A stretch of 64,000 nt of DNA from Burkholderiaceae bacterium 16 (GCA_000955785.1 JYOD01000011.1:1-64000), one strand, 5' to 3'; positions 1 through 10,187 are shown, numbered from the stretch's first letter. Notes: generated by a model not told the origin, from the sequence alone. Numbers and translations: made by a program.

Positions 1-247
1 GCAGGGCCTTGAGCTTGGCCTTGTAGGCGGCGAGTTCGGCGCGGGTGGGGAGCTTGCCGTGCACCAGCAGGTGGGCGATCTCTTCAAACTCGCAGGTCTC
101 GGCGATGTCGATGATGTCGTAGCCGCGGTAGTGCAGGTCGTTGCCGGTACGGCCGACCGAACACAGCGCGGTATTACCGGCGGTCACGCCCGACAGGGCG
201 ACGGATTTCTTCGGCTTTGGGGTGGCGAGCGGTTGCGCTTCGGACAT
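1..247 (-). CDS. prpC: 2-methylcitrate synthase, N-terminal part (runs off the window)
   Basis: Condenses propionyl-CoA with oxaloacetate to 2-methylcitrate, the first committed step of the methylcitrate cycle in the cytoplasm. Only the first 82 codons are present. They read MSEAQPLATPKPKKSVALSG and continue with GNTALCSV, LHYRGYDI and EEIAHLLVHGKLP, the N-terminal pattern of PrpC/citrate synthase-like enzymes. The ATG at 247 is preceded by a good AGGAG ribosome site. It lies 69 bases downstream of prpB on the same strand, so the two are almost certainly co-transcribed from the sigma54 promoter at 1259-1273. The C-terminal catalytic part is outside the window. The methylcitrate rather than citrate assignment rests mainly on the prpB and prpR neighbours. 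Confidence 0.93.
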   Translation of the reverse strand, partial: MSEAQPLATPKPKKSVALSGVTAGNTALCSVGRTGNDLHYRGYDIIDIAETCEFEEIAHLLVHGKLPTRAELAAYKAKLKAL

Positions 248-316
248 TGGGGGGTCTCCTTGGGGAATGCTGTGCTGACTGATGTTGCTTACGATCGTAC
301 TGCTGTGCAGTTGTGC

Positions 317-1225
317 TTACTTGGCCTTGCCCTGGGCAAACAGGGCGTCCAGTTTTTGTTCGAAGTCGTGATAGCCAATGCTCTCGTACAGCTCGGCGCG
401 CGTCTGCATGGTATTGACCACGTTTTGCTGCGTGCCGTCGCGGCGGATTGCAGCGTACACGTTTTCGGCGGCCTTGTTCATTGCGCGGAAGGCCGACAGC
501 GGGTAGAGGACCATCGACACACCGGCACCACCCAGTTCCTCGGTGGTGAACAGCGGCGTAGCGCCAAATTCGGTGATGTTAGCCAGCACCGGCACCTTCA
601 CGGCGTCGACGAACTTGCGGTACATGGCCAGGTCGGTCATGGCTTCGGGGAAGATGGCGTCGGCGCCGGCTTCCACGCAGGCCACGGCCCGCTCGATAGC
701 CTTGTCCAGGCCTTCCACGGCCAGCGCGTCGGTGCGCGCCATGATGACGAAATTCTCATCGGTGCGGGCATCGACCGCGGCCTTGATGCGGTCCACCATC
801 TCGCCTTGCGAGACGATTTCCTTGCCCGGACGGTGGCCGCAGCGCTTGGCGCCGACCTGGTCTTCGATATGCATCGCGCCCGCGCCGAACTTGATCAGCG
901 ACTTGGTGGTGCGCGCCACGTTGAAGGCCGATGCGCCGAAACCGGTGTCCACGTCCACCAGCAGCGGCAGGTCGCACACGTCGGTGATGCGGCGGACGTC
1001 GGTCAGCACGTCGTCCAGGTTGGAGATGCCCAGGTCAGGCAGACCCAGCGAACCCGCGGCCACGCCGCCGCCCGACAGGTAGATGGCGCGGTAGCCTGCG
1101 CGTTTGGCCAGCAGCGCATGGTTGGCATTGATGGTGCCGACGACCTGCAGGGGGTGCTCATCGGCCAGGGCCTGGCGGAAGCGGGCGCCGGCGGAGCGGG
1201 CGAGGTCGGAAGTGGAGAAGGTCAT
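317..1225 (-). CDS. prpB: 2-methylisocitrate lyase
   Basis: Cleaves 2-methylisocitrate into pyruvate and succinate, the last step of propionate degradation by the methylcitrate cycle. The product has 302 residues, normal for PrpB. It belongs to the isocitrate lyase/PEP mutase superfamily: the active-site loop [10 protein letters not shown] is at about 127-136, with the catalytic Cys at 129, and the metal-site region VDVDTGFG is at about 90-97. The start at 1225 gives the usual N-terminus, although no strong Shine-Dalgarno is visible. It is the first gene of a prpBC operon divergent from prpR, with a sigma54 promoter ending about 35 bases upstream of the start codon. Confidence 0.96.
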   Translation of the reverse strand: MTFSTSDLARSAGARFRQALADEHPLQVVGTINANHALLAKRAGYRAIYLSGGGVAAGSLGLPDLGISNLDDVLTDVRRITDVCDLPLLVDVDTGFGASAFNVARTTKSLIKFGAGAMHIEDQVGAKRCGHRPGKEIVSQGEMVDRIKAAVDARTDENFVIMARTDALAVEGLDKAIERAVACVEAGADAIFPEAMTDLAMYRKFVDAVKVPVLANITEFGATPLFTTEELGGAGVSMVLYPLSAFRAMNKAAENVYAAIRRDGTQQNVVNTMQTRAELYESIGYHDFEQKLDALFAQGKAK

Positions 1226-1258
1226 GATGTTCGCTTTGGGAGTGGACGGGCTATTAGC

Positions 1259-1273
1259 GCAAGGGGTGTGCCA
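1259..1273 (-). promoter_or_regulatory. sigma54 (-24/-12) promoter of prpBC
   Basis: On the minus strand the sequence is TGGCAC-N5-TTGC, a perfect match to the RpoN consensus core with correct GG/GC spacing. The -12 GC lies at 1259-1260, which puts the start of transcription near 1247 and gives a leader of about 20 bases before the prpB ATG at 1225. The divergent gene encodes PrpR, a sigma54-dependent activator, so promoter type and regulator agree. Confidence 0.9.
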
Positions 1274-1407
1274 GGCGTGCCAGGCTACGTACCCCGGGAA
1301 TCGCAGCGACCGCCGGGCAAGGCATCAGCCGTTGTCAGGCTTGGCCTGGCGGCGATCCGCGTCCATTTGCCGCGAGTCATTGTGATGTAACGGGCGTGTG
1401 TAGGAAA

Positions 1408-1447
1408 TTTCAAATTTGAAAGGTTTGCATTTCAATATTGAAATGCA
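1408..1447. promoter_or_regulatory. Two palindromic PrpR-type operators (upstream activating sequence)
   Basis: Two perfect palindromes lie side by side at 1408-1421 (14 bp) and 1426-1447 (22 bp). Both contain TTTCAA-N2-TTGAAA. Their centres are 22 bp apart, about two helical turns, so dimers would bind on the same face. They sit about 150 bp upstream of the sigma54 promoter and about 70 bp before the prpR start codon. This position suits enhancer binding by PrpR and possibly autorepression. Binding by PrpR is inferred from position. Confidence 0.8.
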
Positions 1448-1513
1448 CGTTGCCTGCGCGCACAATCTCAAGATTAGCTTGCTACTGGCAAGAGCACGGG
1501 TCTTTCCGCTCCC

Positions 1514-3529
1514 ATGACTATTGGCCTTCCCGCTCCGATCAACGCCGCCGGCACCGGCAATGCCGCGCGCCCCCGCATCTGGGCCATCGGCATCAGCCGC
1601 CTGTCGCGGGCCTTTGCCGACCTGATTCCCGGCTATGCCGCCCAGGCGGAATTCCGCATCGTCGGCAAGGGCTACGCCGCCGCCGCCAGCGCCGTCGCAC
1701 GCGAAGCGCGCGAGGGCCGGCTCGATGCCGTGGTGGCGGGTGGCTCCAACGGCGCCTACCTGCGCCAGCATGTCGATGTGCCCGTGGTGTTGGTCAAGGT
1801 GACGGGCTTCGATGTGATGAGCGCGCTGGCGACGGCGCGGCGCATCTCGCCGAAGGTGGCGCTGGTGACGCACGCCGCCACCTATCCGGAGCTGGACGAA
1901 TTCGTGCGGACTTTTTCGCTGTCCATCCCGGCCTACACGTACCTGACCGAAGACGATGCCGCCGCCCGCGTGAAGGCCCTCAAGCAGGAGGGCGTGAAGG
2001 TGGTGGTGGGGCCCGGCATGGTGACCGACCTGGCGGACAAGATCGGCCTGATCGGCGTGTTCCTGTACTCCGGCAATTCGGTGCGGGGCGCGCTGGAGGA
2101 TGTGATTGAAGCAGCCCGCCTGCGCCGCATCGAGTCTGGCCGGCGGGACTACGTGAATACCATCCTGGCTCACCTCAACGAAGGCGTGGCCGCGGTCGAC
2201 GCGGAAGGGCGCATCCAGACCTACAACCCGGCCATGGAGCGCTTTCTCGGCACGGCGCCGGCCGCCGCCCTGGGCCGCAAGCTGCAAACGCTGGCTCCGG
2301 CGCTGTCGCTCGACGGCGTGATGCAAAGCGGCAGCAAGGAGCTGGAAGCCATCCACAAGCTCGGCGACAAGATGGTGGTGGTCAACCGCATCCCCATCGT
2401 GACCGAGACTGGCACCGCCGGCGCGGTGCTGACCTTGCAGGACGCCAACGCCATCCACCGGGTCGACCGCAACCTGCGCTCGCGCAGCCGCGCCCGGCCG
2501 GCCGGGGTGCGCTACAGCCTCGATGATCTCGCCGGCGCTTCCCCCGCCATGCATCACCTGCGCGAACTGGCGCGTCGCTATGCGGCGGTGGATTCCACCG
2601 TGCTGGTGGGTGGCGAAAGCGGCACCGGCAAGGAAGTGCTGGCACAGGGCATGCACGACGCGAGCCCGCGCCGGGCGTTTCCCTTCGTCGCGGTCAATTG
2701 CGCCGCGTTCCCCGAAACCCTGCTGGAAAGCGAACTGTTCGGTTACGAAGAAGGCGCCTTTACCGGCGCGCGCCGCGGCGGCAAGGCGGGCCTGTTCGAA
2801 TCCGCCCACAACGGCACACTGTTCCTGGACGAAGTGGGCGATATGCCGCCCGCGCTGCAGACCCGCCTGCTGCGCGTGCTGCAGGAAAAGCAGGTGCTGC
2901 CGATCGGCGGCCTGGATGCGGTGCCGGTCAATGTGCGGGTGATCGCCGCCACCCACCGCAACCTGGGCGAACTGGTCCGGCAGGGCAGCTTCCGCCAGGA
3001 TCTCTACTACCGCCTCAATATCCTGCGCATCGAGATGCCGCCGCTGCGCGAGCGCGCCGGCGACCTGCCCGAACTGGCGGAACTGCTGTACCGCCGCGCC
3101 CAGGAACGCCTGGGGCAGCCGGCGCCGCAGCCGCTGCCGCAAGCGGTGCGGGCAAGGCTGGCGGGCTATGCCTGGCCGGGCAATATCCGCGAACTGGAAA
3201 ACGTGACCGAACGCATAGCCGTGCTGGTGGCGGGGCGCAAGCTGGCACCCCGGGATTTGCTCGATGAATTGCAGGCGGCCGCGCCGGAGTTGTTTGGCAC
3301 GGAGCCGGAGGGCGATCCTGCGCCGCTGGCCGGCGGCTTGCGGAGCGCGGCGGCCGGGGGGGCGGACGATGCGACCGAGGCCGGCTCGCTCGCGGGCGTG
3401 GCCCGCGCTAGCCAGGCAGAGCATATACGGCGCGTGCTGGCGGAATGCGGGGGCAACCGCGCTGCCGCCTGTCATCAGCTGGGCATCAGCGCCACTACCC
3501 TGTGGCGGCGCCTGAAAGAGGCGCCGTAG
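1514..3529 (+). CDS. prpR: Propionate catabolism sigma54-dependent activator PrpR
   Basis: Transcription activator of the prp operon; PrpR family members respond to 2-methylcitrate. The protein has 671 residues. An N-terminal PrpR_N sensor domain (about 20-200) is followed by a PAS-like segment (about 208-315) and an AAA+ domain with Walker A GESGTGKE at 367-374, the sigma54-contacting GAFTGA loop at 414-419 and Walker B TLFLDEVGD near 435-443. A Fis-type helix-turn-helix lies at about 635-668 (RAAACHQLGISATTLWRRL). It is divergent from prpB. The ATG at 1514 has no strong ribosome site but gives the family N-terminus. It is convergent with the PLP enzyme downstream, with only 17 bases between the stop codons and no obvious terminator. 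Confidence 0.95.
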   Translation: MTIGLPAPINAAGTGNAARPRIWAIGISRLSRAFADLIPGYAAQAEFRIVGKGYAAAASAVAREAREGRLDAVVAGGSNGAYLRQHVDVPVVLVKVTGFDVMSALATARRISPKVALVTHAATYPELDEFVRTFSLSIPAYTYLTEDDAAARVKALKQEGVKVVVGPGMVTDLADKIGLIGVFLYSGNSVRGALEDVIEAARLRRIESGRRDYVNTILAHLNEGVAAVDAEGRIQTYNPAMERFLGTAPAAALGRKLQTLAPALSLDGVMQSGSKELEAIHKLGDKMVVVNRIPIVTETGTAGAVLTLQDANAIHRVDRNLRSRSRARPAGVRYSLDDLAGASPAMHHLRELARRYAAVDSTVLVGGESGTGKEVLAQGMHDASPRRAFPFVAVNCAAFPETLLESELFGYEEGAFTGARRGGKAGLFESAHNGTLFLDEVGDMPPALQTRLLRVLQEKQVLPIGGLDAVPVNVRVIAATHRNLGELVRQGSFRQDLYYRLNILRIEMPPLRERAGDLPELAELLYRRAQERLGQPAPQPLPQAVRARLAGYAWPGNIRELENVTERIAVLVAGRKLAPRDLLDELQAAAPELFGTEPEGDPAPLAGGLRSAAAGGADDATEAGSLAGVARASQAEHIRRVLAECGGNRAAACHQLGISATTLWRRLKEAP

Positions 3530-3546
3530 CCATGCCAGGGCTGCGC

Positions 3547-4545
3547 TCAGTGCCGTGCCACGAGGGGTTGCGGCGTCAGCCCCTTGGCCGCCAGCCAGTC
3601 CGCATTGAACAGGCGCCCGGCATACAGGTCGCCGCGGTCGCACAGCAGCGTAACGATGGTGTGGCCGGGCCCCATCTCGCGGGCCAGCCACGCCGCCGCC
3701 GCCACGTTGATGCCGGATGAACCGCCCACCCATAAGCCTTCCTCCCGCAGCAGCCGGTAAACCGTGTCGACGCAGGACCTGTCGTCGATCCGGACCGCAT
3801 CGTCGATCGGCGTGTCCGCCAGGTTGGCGGTGACCCGGCTGGAGCCGATGCCCTCGGTGATGGAGTTGCCCTCGGCCTTGACCTCGCGGTGCTTGACGAA
3901 GTGATACAGCCCGCTGCCGTGCGGATCGGCTAGCACGATGCGCACGGGCGGGTTGCGCTCCTTCTCCTTCAGGAAACGCGCGACGCCGGCCAGCGTGCCG
4001 CCCGTGCCGGTGGAACAGACAAAGGCATCGACCTTGCCGGCGGTGTCATGCCAGATTTCCGGGCCGGTGGTTTCGTAGTGAGCCTGGCGGTTGGCCAGGT
4101 TGTCGAACTGGTTCGCCCAGATGGCGTTTTCCGTCTCCTGGGCCAGGCGCCCGGCCACCTTCTGGTAGTTGTTGGGGTCGGCATAGGGCGCCGCGGGCAC
4201 CGGGCGCACCTCGGCGCCGAGAAGCCGCAGGCGGTCCATCTTTTCCGGGGACTGGGTGTCGGGGATCACCACGATGCAGCGATAGCCGCGCGCGGCGCAG
4301 ATATGTGCCAGGCCAATGCCGGTATTGCCGGCGGTGCCTTCTATCACTGTGCCGCCGGGCTTGAGCACGCCGCGCCGTTCCGCATCGCGGATGATGAAGA
4401 GCGCCGCCCGGTCCTTGACCGAACCGCCCGGATTGAGGAATTCCGCCTTGCCCAGGATTTCGCAGCCAGTCTCCGCGCTCAGTCCTGCCAGCCGGATCAG
4501 CGGCGTGTGGCCGATGGTGCCGACGAAACCATCCCTGACGTCCAT
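3547..4545 (-). CDS. Cysteine synthase-like PLP-dependent enzyme
   Basis: Fold-type II PLP enzyme of the O-acetylserine sulfhydrylase/cystathionine beta-synthase family, 332 residues. The PLP lysine is K44 in NPGGSVKDR. The substrate-loop motif appears as EGTAGNTGIG and the phosphate-binding loop as STGTGGT. The likely reaction is cysteine formation from O-acetylserine and sulfide. However, the loop reads TAGNTG rather than the usual TSGNTG of CysK/CysM, as in several CysK2-like or cysteine-desulfhydrase-type homologues, so the exact substrate is uncertain. It stands alone on the minus strand. No sulfur-assimilation gene is adjacent. Confidence 0.85.
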   Translation of the reverse strand: MDVRDGFVGTIGHTPLIRLAGLSAETGCEILGKAEFLNPGGSVKDRAALFIIRDAERRGVLKPGGTVIEGTAGNTGIGLAHICAARGYRCIVVIPDTQSPEKMDRLRLLGAEVRPVPAAPYADPNNYQKVAGRLAQETENAIWANQFDNLANRQAHYETTGPEIWHDTAGKVDAFVCSTGTGGTLAGVARFLKEKERNPPVRIVLADPHGSGLYHFVKHREVKAEGNSITEGIGSSRVTANLADTPIDDAVRIDDRSCVDTVYRLLREEGLWVGGSSGINVAAAAWLAREMGPGHTIVTLLCDRGDLYAGRLFNADWLAAKGLTPQPLVARH

Positions 4546-4719
4546 GATGTACTCCGGGTGATGCGCTCCGGATGCGCTGGAGCGTCACTCAAAGTGATAG
4601 ATCGGCGTTGGGGGAATAACAAGCCGTGCCGGAAAAACCGGATGGCCGACGGGTTCGGCTTCGGCTGGAAAAGCGGGTTTTGGGCCACTTTGGGATGGCG
4701 GTCCTTGGGGGGGCGGCCG

Positions 4720-5013
4720 TCAGGCAGCGTTCAGCCACCGGAAATTGATGTCGCCCTCAAGAAATTCCTGCCGGGTGTCGTGAAAATCACGCACGTATTC
4801 GCTGTTGAGATGCGATTCCAGCGCGTGCCTGGAATTCCACTCCATATAGAGCACAAACACCTCGGCATCCTCGGCGTCTTCTCCCACGTGGTAGCGCAGG
4901 CAGCCGGGTTCCATGGCGCCGCGCAGGCGCAGCGCGGCCAGCTTGGCAACCAGGACTTCACGGCGGTGAGCCTTGGCGCGCGCAATTCCGACAAGCGTGT
5001 ACGTTGTGGACAT
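4720..5013 (-). CDS. Antibiotic biosynthesis monooxygenase (Abm) domain protein
   Basis: Small cytoplasmic ferredoxin-like alpha/beta protein of 97 residues, of the Abm/YgiN type. Members act as cofactor-free quinol oxygenases or have no known role. The start is placed at the ATG at 5013 (MSTTYTLVGIARAK) because the pattern of strand, helix, EPGCLRYHVGED and VFVLYMEWNSRHALESHL covers one complete domain. An upstream in-frame extension is low-complexity and unlikely to be coding. It is divergent from the broken ridA gene, and a 15-bp perfect inverted repeat lies between them. Substrate unknown. Confidence 0.8.
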   Translation of the reverse strand: MSTTYTLVGIARAKAHRREVLVAKLAALRLRGAMEPGCLRYHVGEDAEDAEVFVLYMEWNSRHALESHLNSEYVRDFHDTRQEFLEGDINFRWLNAA

Positions 5014-5187
5014 GGTGTGAACGGCAAGCGTGTGGCGCGCCATTGTAGCCGTGCTGCCGGTCCTTGGGCCGAATGCCCGAGGGCGCTGGCCGGATATTTG
5101 GGCGGGTTGACAAGTCGGCCCGCGGGTGATGGCGGGGTACGGCGCCGGCACAGCAAGCCTGCTGGGCGAGCGTGGGCATAATGGGTC

Positions 5188-5222
5188 CGCATACGGTACA
5201 TGCGCCTCATGTACCGTATGCG
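5188..5222. promoter_or_regulatory. 15-bp perfect inverted repeat between abm-like gene and ridA
   Basis: Arms at 5188-5202 (CGCATACGGTACATG) and 5208-5222 are exact reverse complements separated by five bases. The repeat lies in the divergent intergenic region, 51 bases before the ridA ATG and 174 bases before the abm-like start. There is no following T-run, so an operator for a dimeric repressor is more likely than a terminator. The cognate regulator is not identifiable here. Confidence 0.7.
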
Positions 5223-5273
5223 CCAACCGGCATGTGCGTCGCTAAACTACAACAATGATTGTCAAGGACAGCA

Positions 5274-5686
5274 ATGAGTCATATCGAGCGTCTTCGTCTT
5301 CCCGAGAGTGATCCCGCTTTCGGCGGCAACAAGGTTTTCGACCTCTTCCAGTATTCCCCAGCGGTCACCGCGAACGGGCTGGCCTTTGTCGCCGGGCAGA
5401 TCGGCATTCGCGCGGACGGCTCCATTCCCGGCACGCCGGGGAGCAGATCGAACTGGCGTTCGGGCGCCTGGAAGCCATTCTCGGGCATCTCGGGCTCGAC
5501 TTTACCGACCTGGTGGAACTGGTTTCGTACCACGTCAACGTGGGCGAACAGCTTGCCGACTTTCGTGCCGTGAAGGAACGCTTCATCAAATCGGACTTTC
5601 CCGCGTGGACGATCCTGGGCGTGGCCGCGCTGGCCCGCCCGGAACTCGTGGTCGAGATCAAGGCGGTGGCAGCGGTCCGTAAGTAA
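5274..5686 (+). pseudogene. ridA: RidA family (reactive imine deaminase), frameshifted
   Basis: RidA proteins hydrolyse reactive enamine/imine intermediates made by PLP enzymes and amino acid oxidases. From the ATG at 5274 (AAGGA at 5264-5268) the frame gives MSHIERLRLPESDPAFGGNK through FVAGQIGIRADGSIPGTPG, then loses homology. Family sequence resumes in another frame at 5441 (EQIELAFGRLEAILGHLGLDF), includes VELVSYHVNV and WTILGVAALARPELVVEIK, and stops at 5684-5686. One base is missing around the four-G run at 5438-5441; a fifth G would restore a single frame of about 137 codons. Everything else looks intact, so this is either a recent mutation or a sequence error. It converges with the D-aminoacylase operon, 17 bases from that operon's last gene. 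Confidence 0.88.
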
Positions 5687-5703
5687 GCGGCACGTTTCCC
5701 GCT

Positions 5704-7164
5704 TTATGGCGTGGCTTGCCGTGTGATCACCTGCCCGTTGCGCGCCCCGCTGTGCGTGCCGTGCCGCCAGGTAATGGCGCCGTTGACGATCACGGTGTCG
5801 ATGCCTTCGGCCGGTCGGGCAGGGGTTTCGTAGCTGGCGGCATCGCGCACGCTCGCGGCATCGAAGACGACGATATCGGCATGGTGGCCCACCTCCAGCG
5901 TGCCGCGTTGATGCAGGCCGAAGTTGCGCGCCGTCAGCCCGGTCATCTTCCAGACCGCCGTCTCTAGCGGGAACAGCCCGATCTCGCGGCAGTAGTGGCC
6001 GAGTACGCGCGGGAAGGTGCCCCACAGGCGCGGATGCGGGCTTTCGCCGACGGGAATGCCGTCGGAGCCGATCATGGTTTCGTCGAAGGCGAGGATGCGC
6101 TGGACATCGTTCTCGTCCATCAGGAAGTAGACCGCGCTGCCGGGCTGCAGGCGGCGCGCGGCCTCGTCCTTGGGCACGCCCCATTCCCTGGCAATGTCGT
6201 CGAGATCGCGGCCCGCGCATTCGGGGTGCGGCTGGCTGGCGGAGATCAGCACCCGGCCTTCGAGCATGCCACGGTCGGCGCGGATCATGGTGGAACCGGC
6301 CGTGTACGGGTAGCAGTCGAGCGAGACGCACTGGTGCTTCATGGTTTCACGGATGAATGGCAGCGTGACCTGGCTCCTGCCGAAATTTGCCGCGTTCTGC
6401 ACCTTGTGGTGCGACACCACCACCGGCACGTCGAGCTCGCGGCCGATGCGGAAGGTTTCTTCCAGCGACTGCATGACATGGTCGGACTCGTCGCGCATAT
6501 GCGTCACGTACAGCGCCTTGCGCGCGCTGAGCGGCCGGCAGACCTCGATGATCTCTTCGGTCGTCGCCTTGGCGGCGGGCGGGTAGAAGGTGCCGGTCGA
6601 CAGGCCGATCGCGCCGGCCTGCATGGCTTCTTCGACCAGTGCCCGCATGGCGGCAATTTCCTCGGCATTGGCGGGCCGGTCGAGCGCTGGCATGGTGACC
6701 GCGCGCAGGGTCGAATGCCCGACCATCGCCGCCACGTTGACGGAGCTTGGCGTGGCGCGCAACGCGTCGAGGTAAGCCGCGAAGGTGGTGAAGCGGCCCT
6801 CGGCCGGCGAGTCGATCAGGCTCAGCGGCATGGGCAGGTCCATGTCGGCGCGCAACGGGGCGGCACTGATGCCGCAATTGCCGGCAATCACGGTCGTTAC
6901 GCCCTGCGAGATCTTGAAGGGCATGGTGGCCTGCGACAGCACGGCTTGGTCATCGTGCGTGTGCGCATCGATGAAGCCGGGAGCGACGATCTGGCCCGCC
7001 GCGTCCAGCGTCCGGTCGGCCGTGTGCCCGGTCAGGTTGCCGATCGCCGCGATGCGGCCGCCGCGCACGCCGATATCGGCGCTGAAGCGGGGTGCCTTGC
7101 TGCCGTCGATCACGGTGCCGCCAGCGATCAGCAGGTCGTAGTGCGTGGAATTGGAGTCGGACAT
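5704..7164 (-). CDS. N-acyl-D-amino-acid deacylase (D-aminoacylase)
   Basis: Amidohydrolase-superfamily zinc enzyme expected to release D-amino acids from N-acyl-D-amino acids (or a similar D-linked amide). It has 486 residues. The metal motif DAHTHDD is at about 67-72, and the family GNCGIS motif, with its metal-ligand Cys, is at 95-100. Further motifs are VTHMRDES and VVSHHKVQ (metal His) and the C-terminal MIGSDGIP (metal/catalytic Asp). The ATG at 7164 has GAGGA before it and gives the usual N-terminal DLLIAGGTVIDG strand. It is the last gene of the minus-strand peptide operon, 32 bases after the dppF-like gene. Members also act on dihydropyrimidine-like or lactam substrates, so the exact substrate is open. 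Confidence 0.9.
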   Translation of the reverse strand: MSDSNSTHYDLLIAGGTVIDGSKAPRFSADIGVRGGRIAAIGNLTGHTADRTLDAAGQIVAPGFIDAHTHDDQAVLSQATMPFKISQGVTTVIAGNCGISAAPLRADMDLPMPLSLIDSPAEGRFTTFAAYLDALRATPSSVNVAAMVGHSTLRAVTMPALDRPANAEEIAAMRALVEEAMQAGAIGLSTGTFYPPAAKATTEEIIEVCRPLSARKALYVTHMRDESDHVMQSLEETFRIGRELDVPVVVSHHKVQNAANFGRSQVTLPFIRETMKHQCVSLDCYPYTAGSTMIRADRGMLEGRVLISASQPHPECAGRDLDDIAREWGVPKDEAARRLQPGSAVYFLMDENDVQRILAFDETMIGSDGIPVGESPHPRLWGTFPRVLGHYCREIGLFPLETAVWKMTGLTARNFGLHQRGTLEVGHHADIVVFDAASVRDAASYETPARPAEGIDTVIVNGAITWRHGTHSGARNGQVITRQATP

Positions 7165-7196
7165 CGGATTCCTCTTTTTGGTCTGCGCCGAGTCGG

Positions 7197-8185
7197 TCAG
7201 CGGAAATGGCAGGCCACCTGATGCCCACCGCCGGCGGATGACCGTTCGGTGAGTGCGGGCGCCTGTTCCTTGCATACGGCTTGCGCCAGCGGGCAGCGTG
7301 TGTGAAAGCGGCAGCCCGATGGGGGGTTGGCCGGGCTCGGCGGGTCGCCTTGCAGCAGCAGGCGCCGGGCCGGCGTGCGCGGATTGGGCACTGGCACCGC
7401 CGACAGCAGGATCTCGGTGTACGGGTGGCGCGGTGCGGAGAACAAGGTGTCGCGGTCGGCCAGTTCGACGATCTGGCCCAGGTACATCACGGCGACCCGG
7501 TGGCTGATGTGGCGCACCACCGCCAGGTCATGCGCGACGAACAGGTAGGCGATGCCGAACTCGGCCTGCAGGTCCATCAGCAGGTTGACCACCTGCGCCT
7601 GCACCGAGACATCAAGCGCCGACACCGGCTCGTCGCAGACGATCAGCTTGGGGTTGAGGGCGAGCGCGCGCGCGATGCCCAGCCGCTGCCGCTGGCCGCC
7701 CGAGAATTCGTGCGGGAATTTCTTCGCTGCCTCCGGCCGCAGGCCGACCTTGCCGAACAGCCACTGCACGCGTTCGCTGCGCTCGGCGCGTGACTGCATG
7801 CCGAAATTGCGCAGCGGCTCGCCGACGATCTCGCCGGCCGTCAGGCGCGGGCTTAGCGAGGCATAGGGATCCTGGAAGATGATCTGCAGGTCGCGCCGGC
7901 GCAGCCGCATGGCGCTGGCCCGCAGGCCCACCAGTTCCTCGCCGTCGAGCTGCACCGAGCCCGAGGTAGGCTCGACCAGGCGCAGCACCGACTTGGCGGT
8001 GGTGGTCTTGCCGCAGCCGGATTCGCCGACCAGCGAGAGTGTCTCGCCGCGCTCGACGGTGAAGGACACGCCGTCCACCGCCTGGATGGGCGGCTTGCGT
8101 GGCGCCAGCCAGCGCTGCGGCGCGATGTAGTGCTTCTTGAGCCGGTCGACCTTGAGCAGGGGCGATGGCGTTGCGGAGGTGGTGC

Positions 8186-8189
<4 letters not shown>
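7197..8189 (-). CDS. Peptide ABC transporter ATPase, DppF/OppF type
   Basis: One of the two cytoplasmic ATPase subunits powering the peptide importer encoded just upstream. It has 330 residues, with Walker [10 protein letters not shown] at about 55-63, ABC signature [15 protein letters not shown] and Walker [13 protein letters not shown]. The C-terminal oligopeptide/dipeptide extension ([16 protein letters not shown]) is typical of the Opp/Dpp family. The ATG at 8189 overlaps the stop of the dppD-like gene as ATGA, which suggests translational coupling and decides the start against a much longer in-frame upstream extension. Confidence 0.95.
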
Positions 8190-9238
<1,049 letters not shown>

Positions 9239-9254
9239 GAATGCGCTCCCTGGT

Positions 9255-10157
9255 TCAGAGTTGCCGCGCCAGGCGCGGATCGAGCGCATCGCGCAAGCCG
9301 TCGCCCAGCAGGTTGATCGCCAGCACCGTCGCGGCCAGCAGGATGCCGGGGTACAGGATGATGTGGAAGGCCACGGCCACGAAGTTGCGGCCCTCGGCCA
9401 TCATGTTGCCCCAGCTCGGCGTCTGCGCCGGGACGCCTACGCCGAGGAAAGACAGTGCCGCTTCGGTCAGCACGGCGGCGGCCGCCACGAACGTGGCCTG
9501 CACGATCAGGGGCGCCACCATATTGGGCACCACGTGGCGCGCCAGGATCACCGGCAGGCGGGTGCCTACCGCATGCGCCGCCTCGACGAAGAGCTGCTCG
9601 CGCAGCGTCAGCGCCAGCGAGCGCACCAGCCGCACCACGCGCGGAACCTCGGGGATGGTGATGGCGACGATCACGGCGGTCAGGCTGGCCTGCGTGACGG
9701 CCATCAGCGCGATCGCCAGCAGGATGCCGGGGATTGCCATCAGGCCGTCCATCACGCGCATCACGAAGGCATCGGCCCAGCGCACAAAGCCCGCGGTGAG
9801 GCCGAGCAGCACGCCGAGCACGGTCGCGAGCAGGCCGACCGACAGGCCGACGATCATGGAGACGCGGCCGCCCCAGACTGCGCGGCTGAACACGTCGCGG
9901 CCCAGCGCGTCGGTGCCGAACCAGTGCTCGGCCGAGGGCGGCTGCATGCGCGCCAGCGGATCGATGTCCTGGGGGTCGATGGTGGCAATCCAGGGCGCGC
10001 CGATGGAGAGCACGGCGATCGCGATCAGCAGCAGCGCGCCAATGATCAGCGTGGGATGCTTGCGCGCCCAGTGCCAGCGCGGCAGCACGAAGGGCGCGTC
10101 GTCGGCGGCCACCCCTTCGGGGGCGGCGCCTTGGGTCACGGGCAGGGAAGTGGTCAT
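9255..10157 (-). CDS. Peptide ABC transporter permease, DppC/OppC type
   Basis: Inner-membrane permease subunit, 300 residues. The N-terminal segment ends in a transmembrane helix (about 35-57), followed by the OppC-type periplasmic stretch with [15 protein letters not shown] and then five further hydrophobic helices. The cytoplasmic EAA-like loop that contacts the ATPases reads [21 protein letters not shown]. It pairs with the DppB-type permease 30 bases upstream in the operon. Confidence 0.95.
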   Translation of the reverse strand: MTTSLPVTQGAAPEGVAADDAPFVLPRWHWARKHPTLIIGALLLIAIAVLSIGAPWIATIDPQDIDPLARMQPPSAEHWFGTDALGRDVFSRAVWGGRVSMIVGLSVGLLATVLGVLLGLTAGFVRWADAFVMRVMDGLMAIPGILLAIALMAVTQASLTAVIVAITIPEVPRVVRLVRSLALTLREQLFVEAAHAVGTRLPVILARHVVPNMVAPLIVQATFVAAAAVLTEAALSFLGVGVPAQTPSWGNMMAEGRNFVAVAFHIILYPGILLAATVLAINLLGDGLRDALDPRLARQL

Positions 10158-10187
10158 GTCAGCAGGTCTCGCGGCAAGGAAAGGCGC

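Noticed and set aside
3515..3560. A terminator between the convergent prpR and cysteine synthase-like genes
   Set aside because: Only 17 bases separate the stop codons and no stable stem with a T-run is visible.
1325..3733. A minus-strand open frame of about 800 codons opposite prpR
   Set aside because: Same G+C artefact; the plus-strand product has all PrpR motifs and the antisense product has none.
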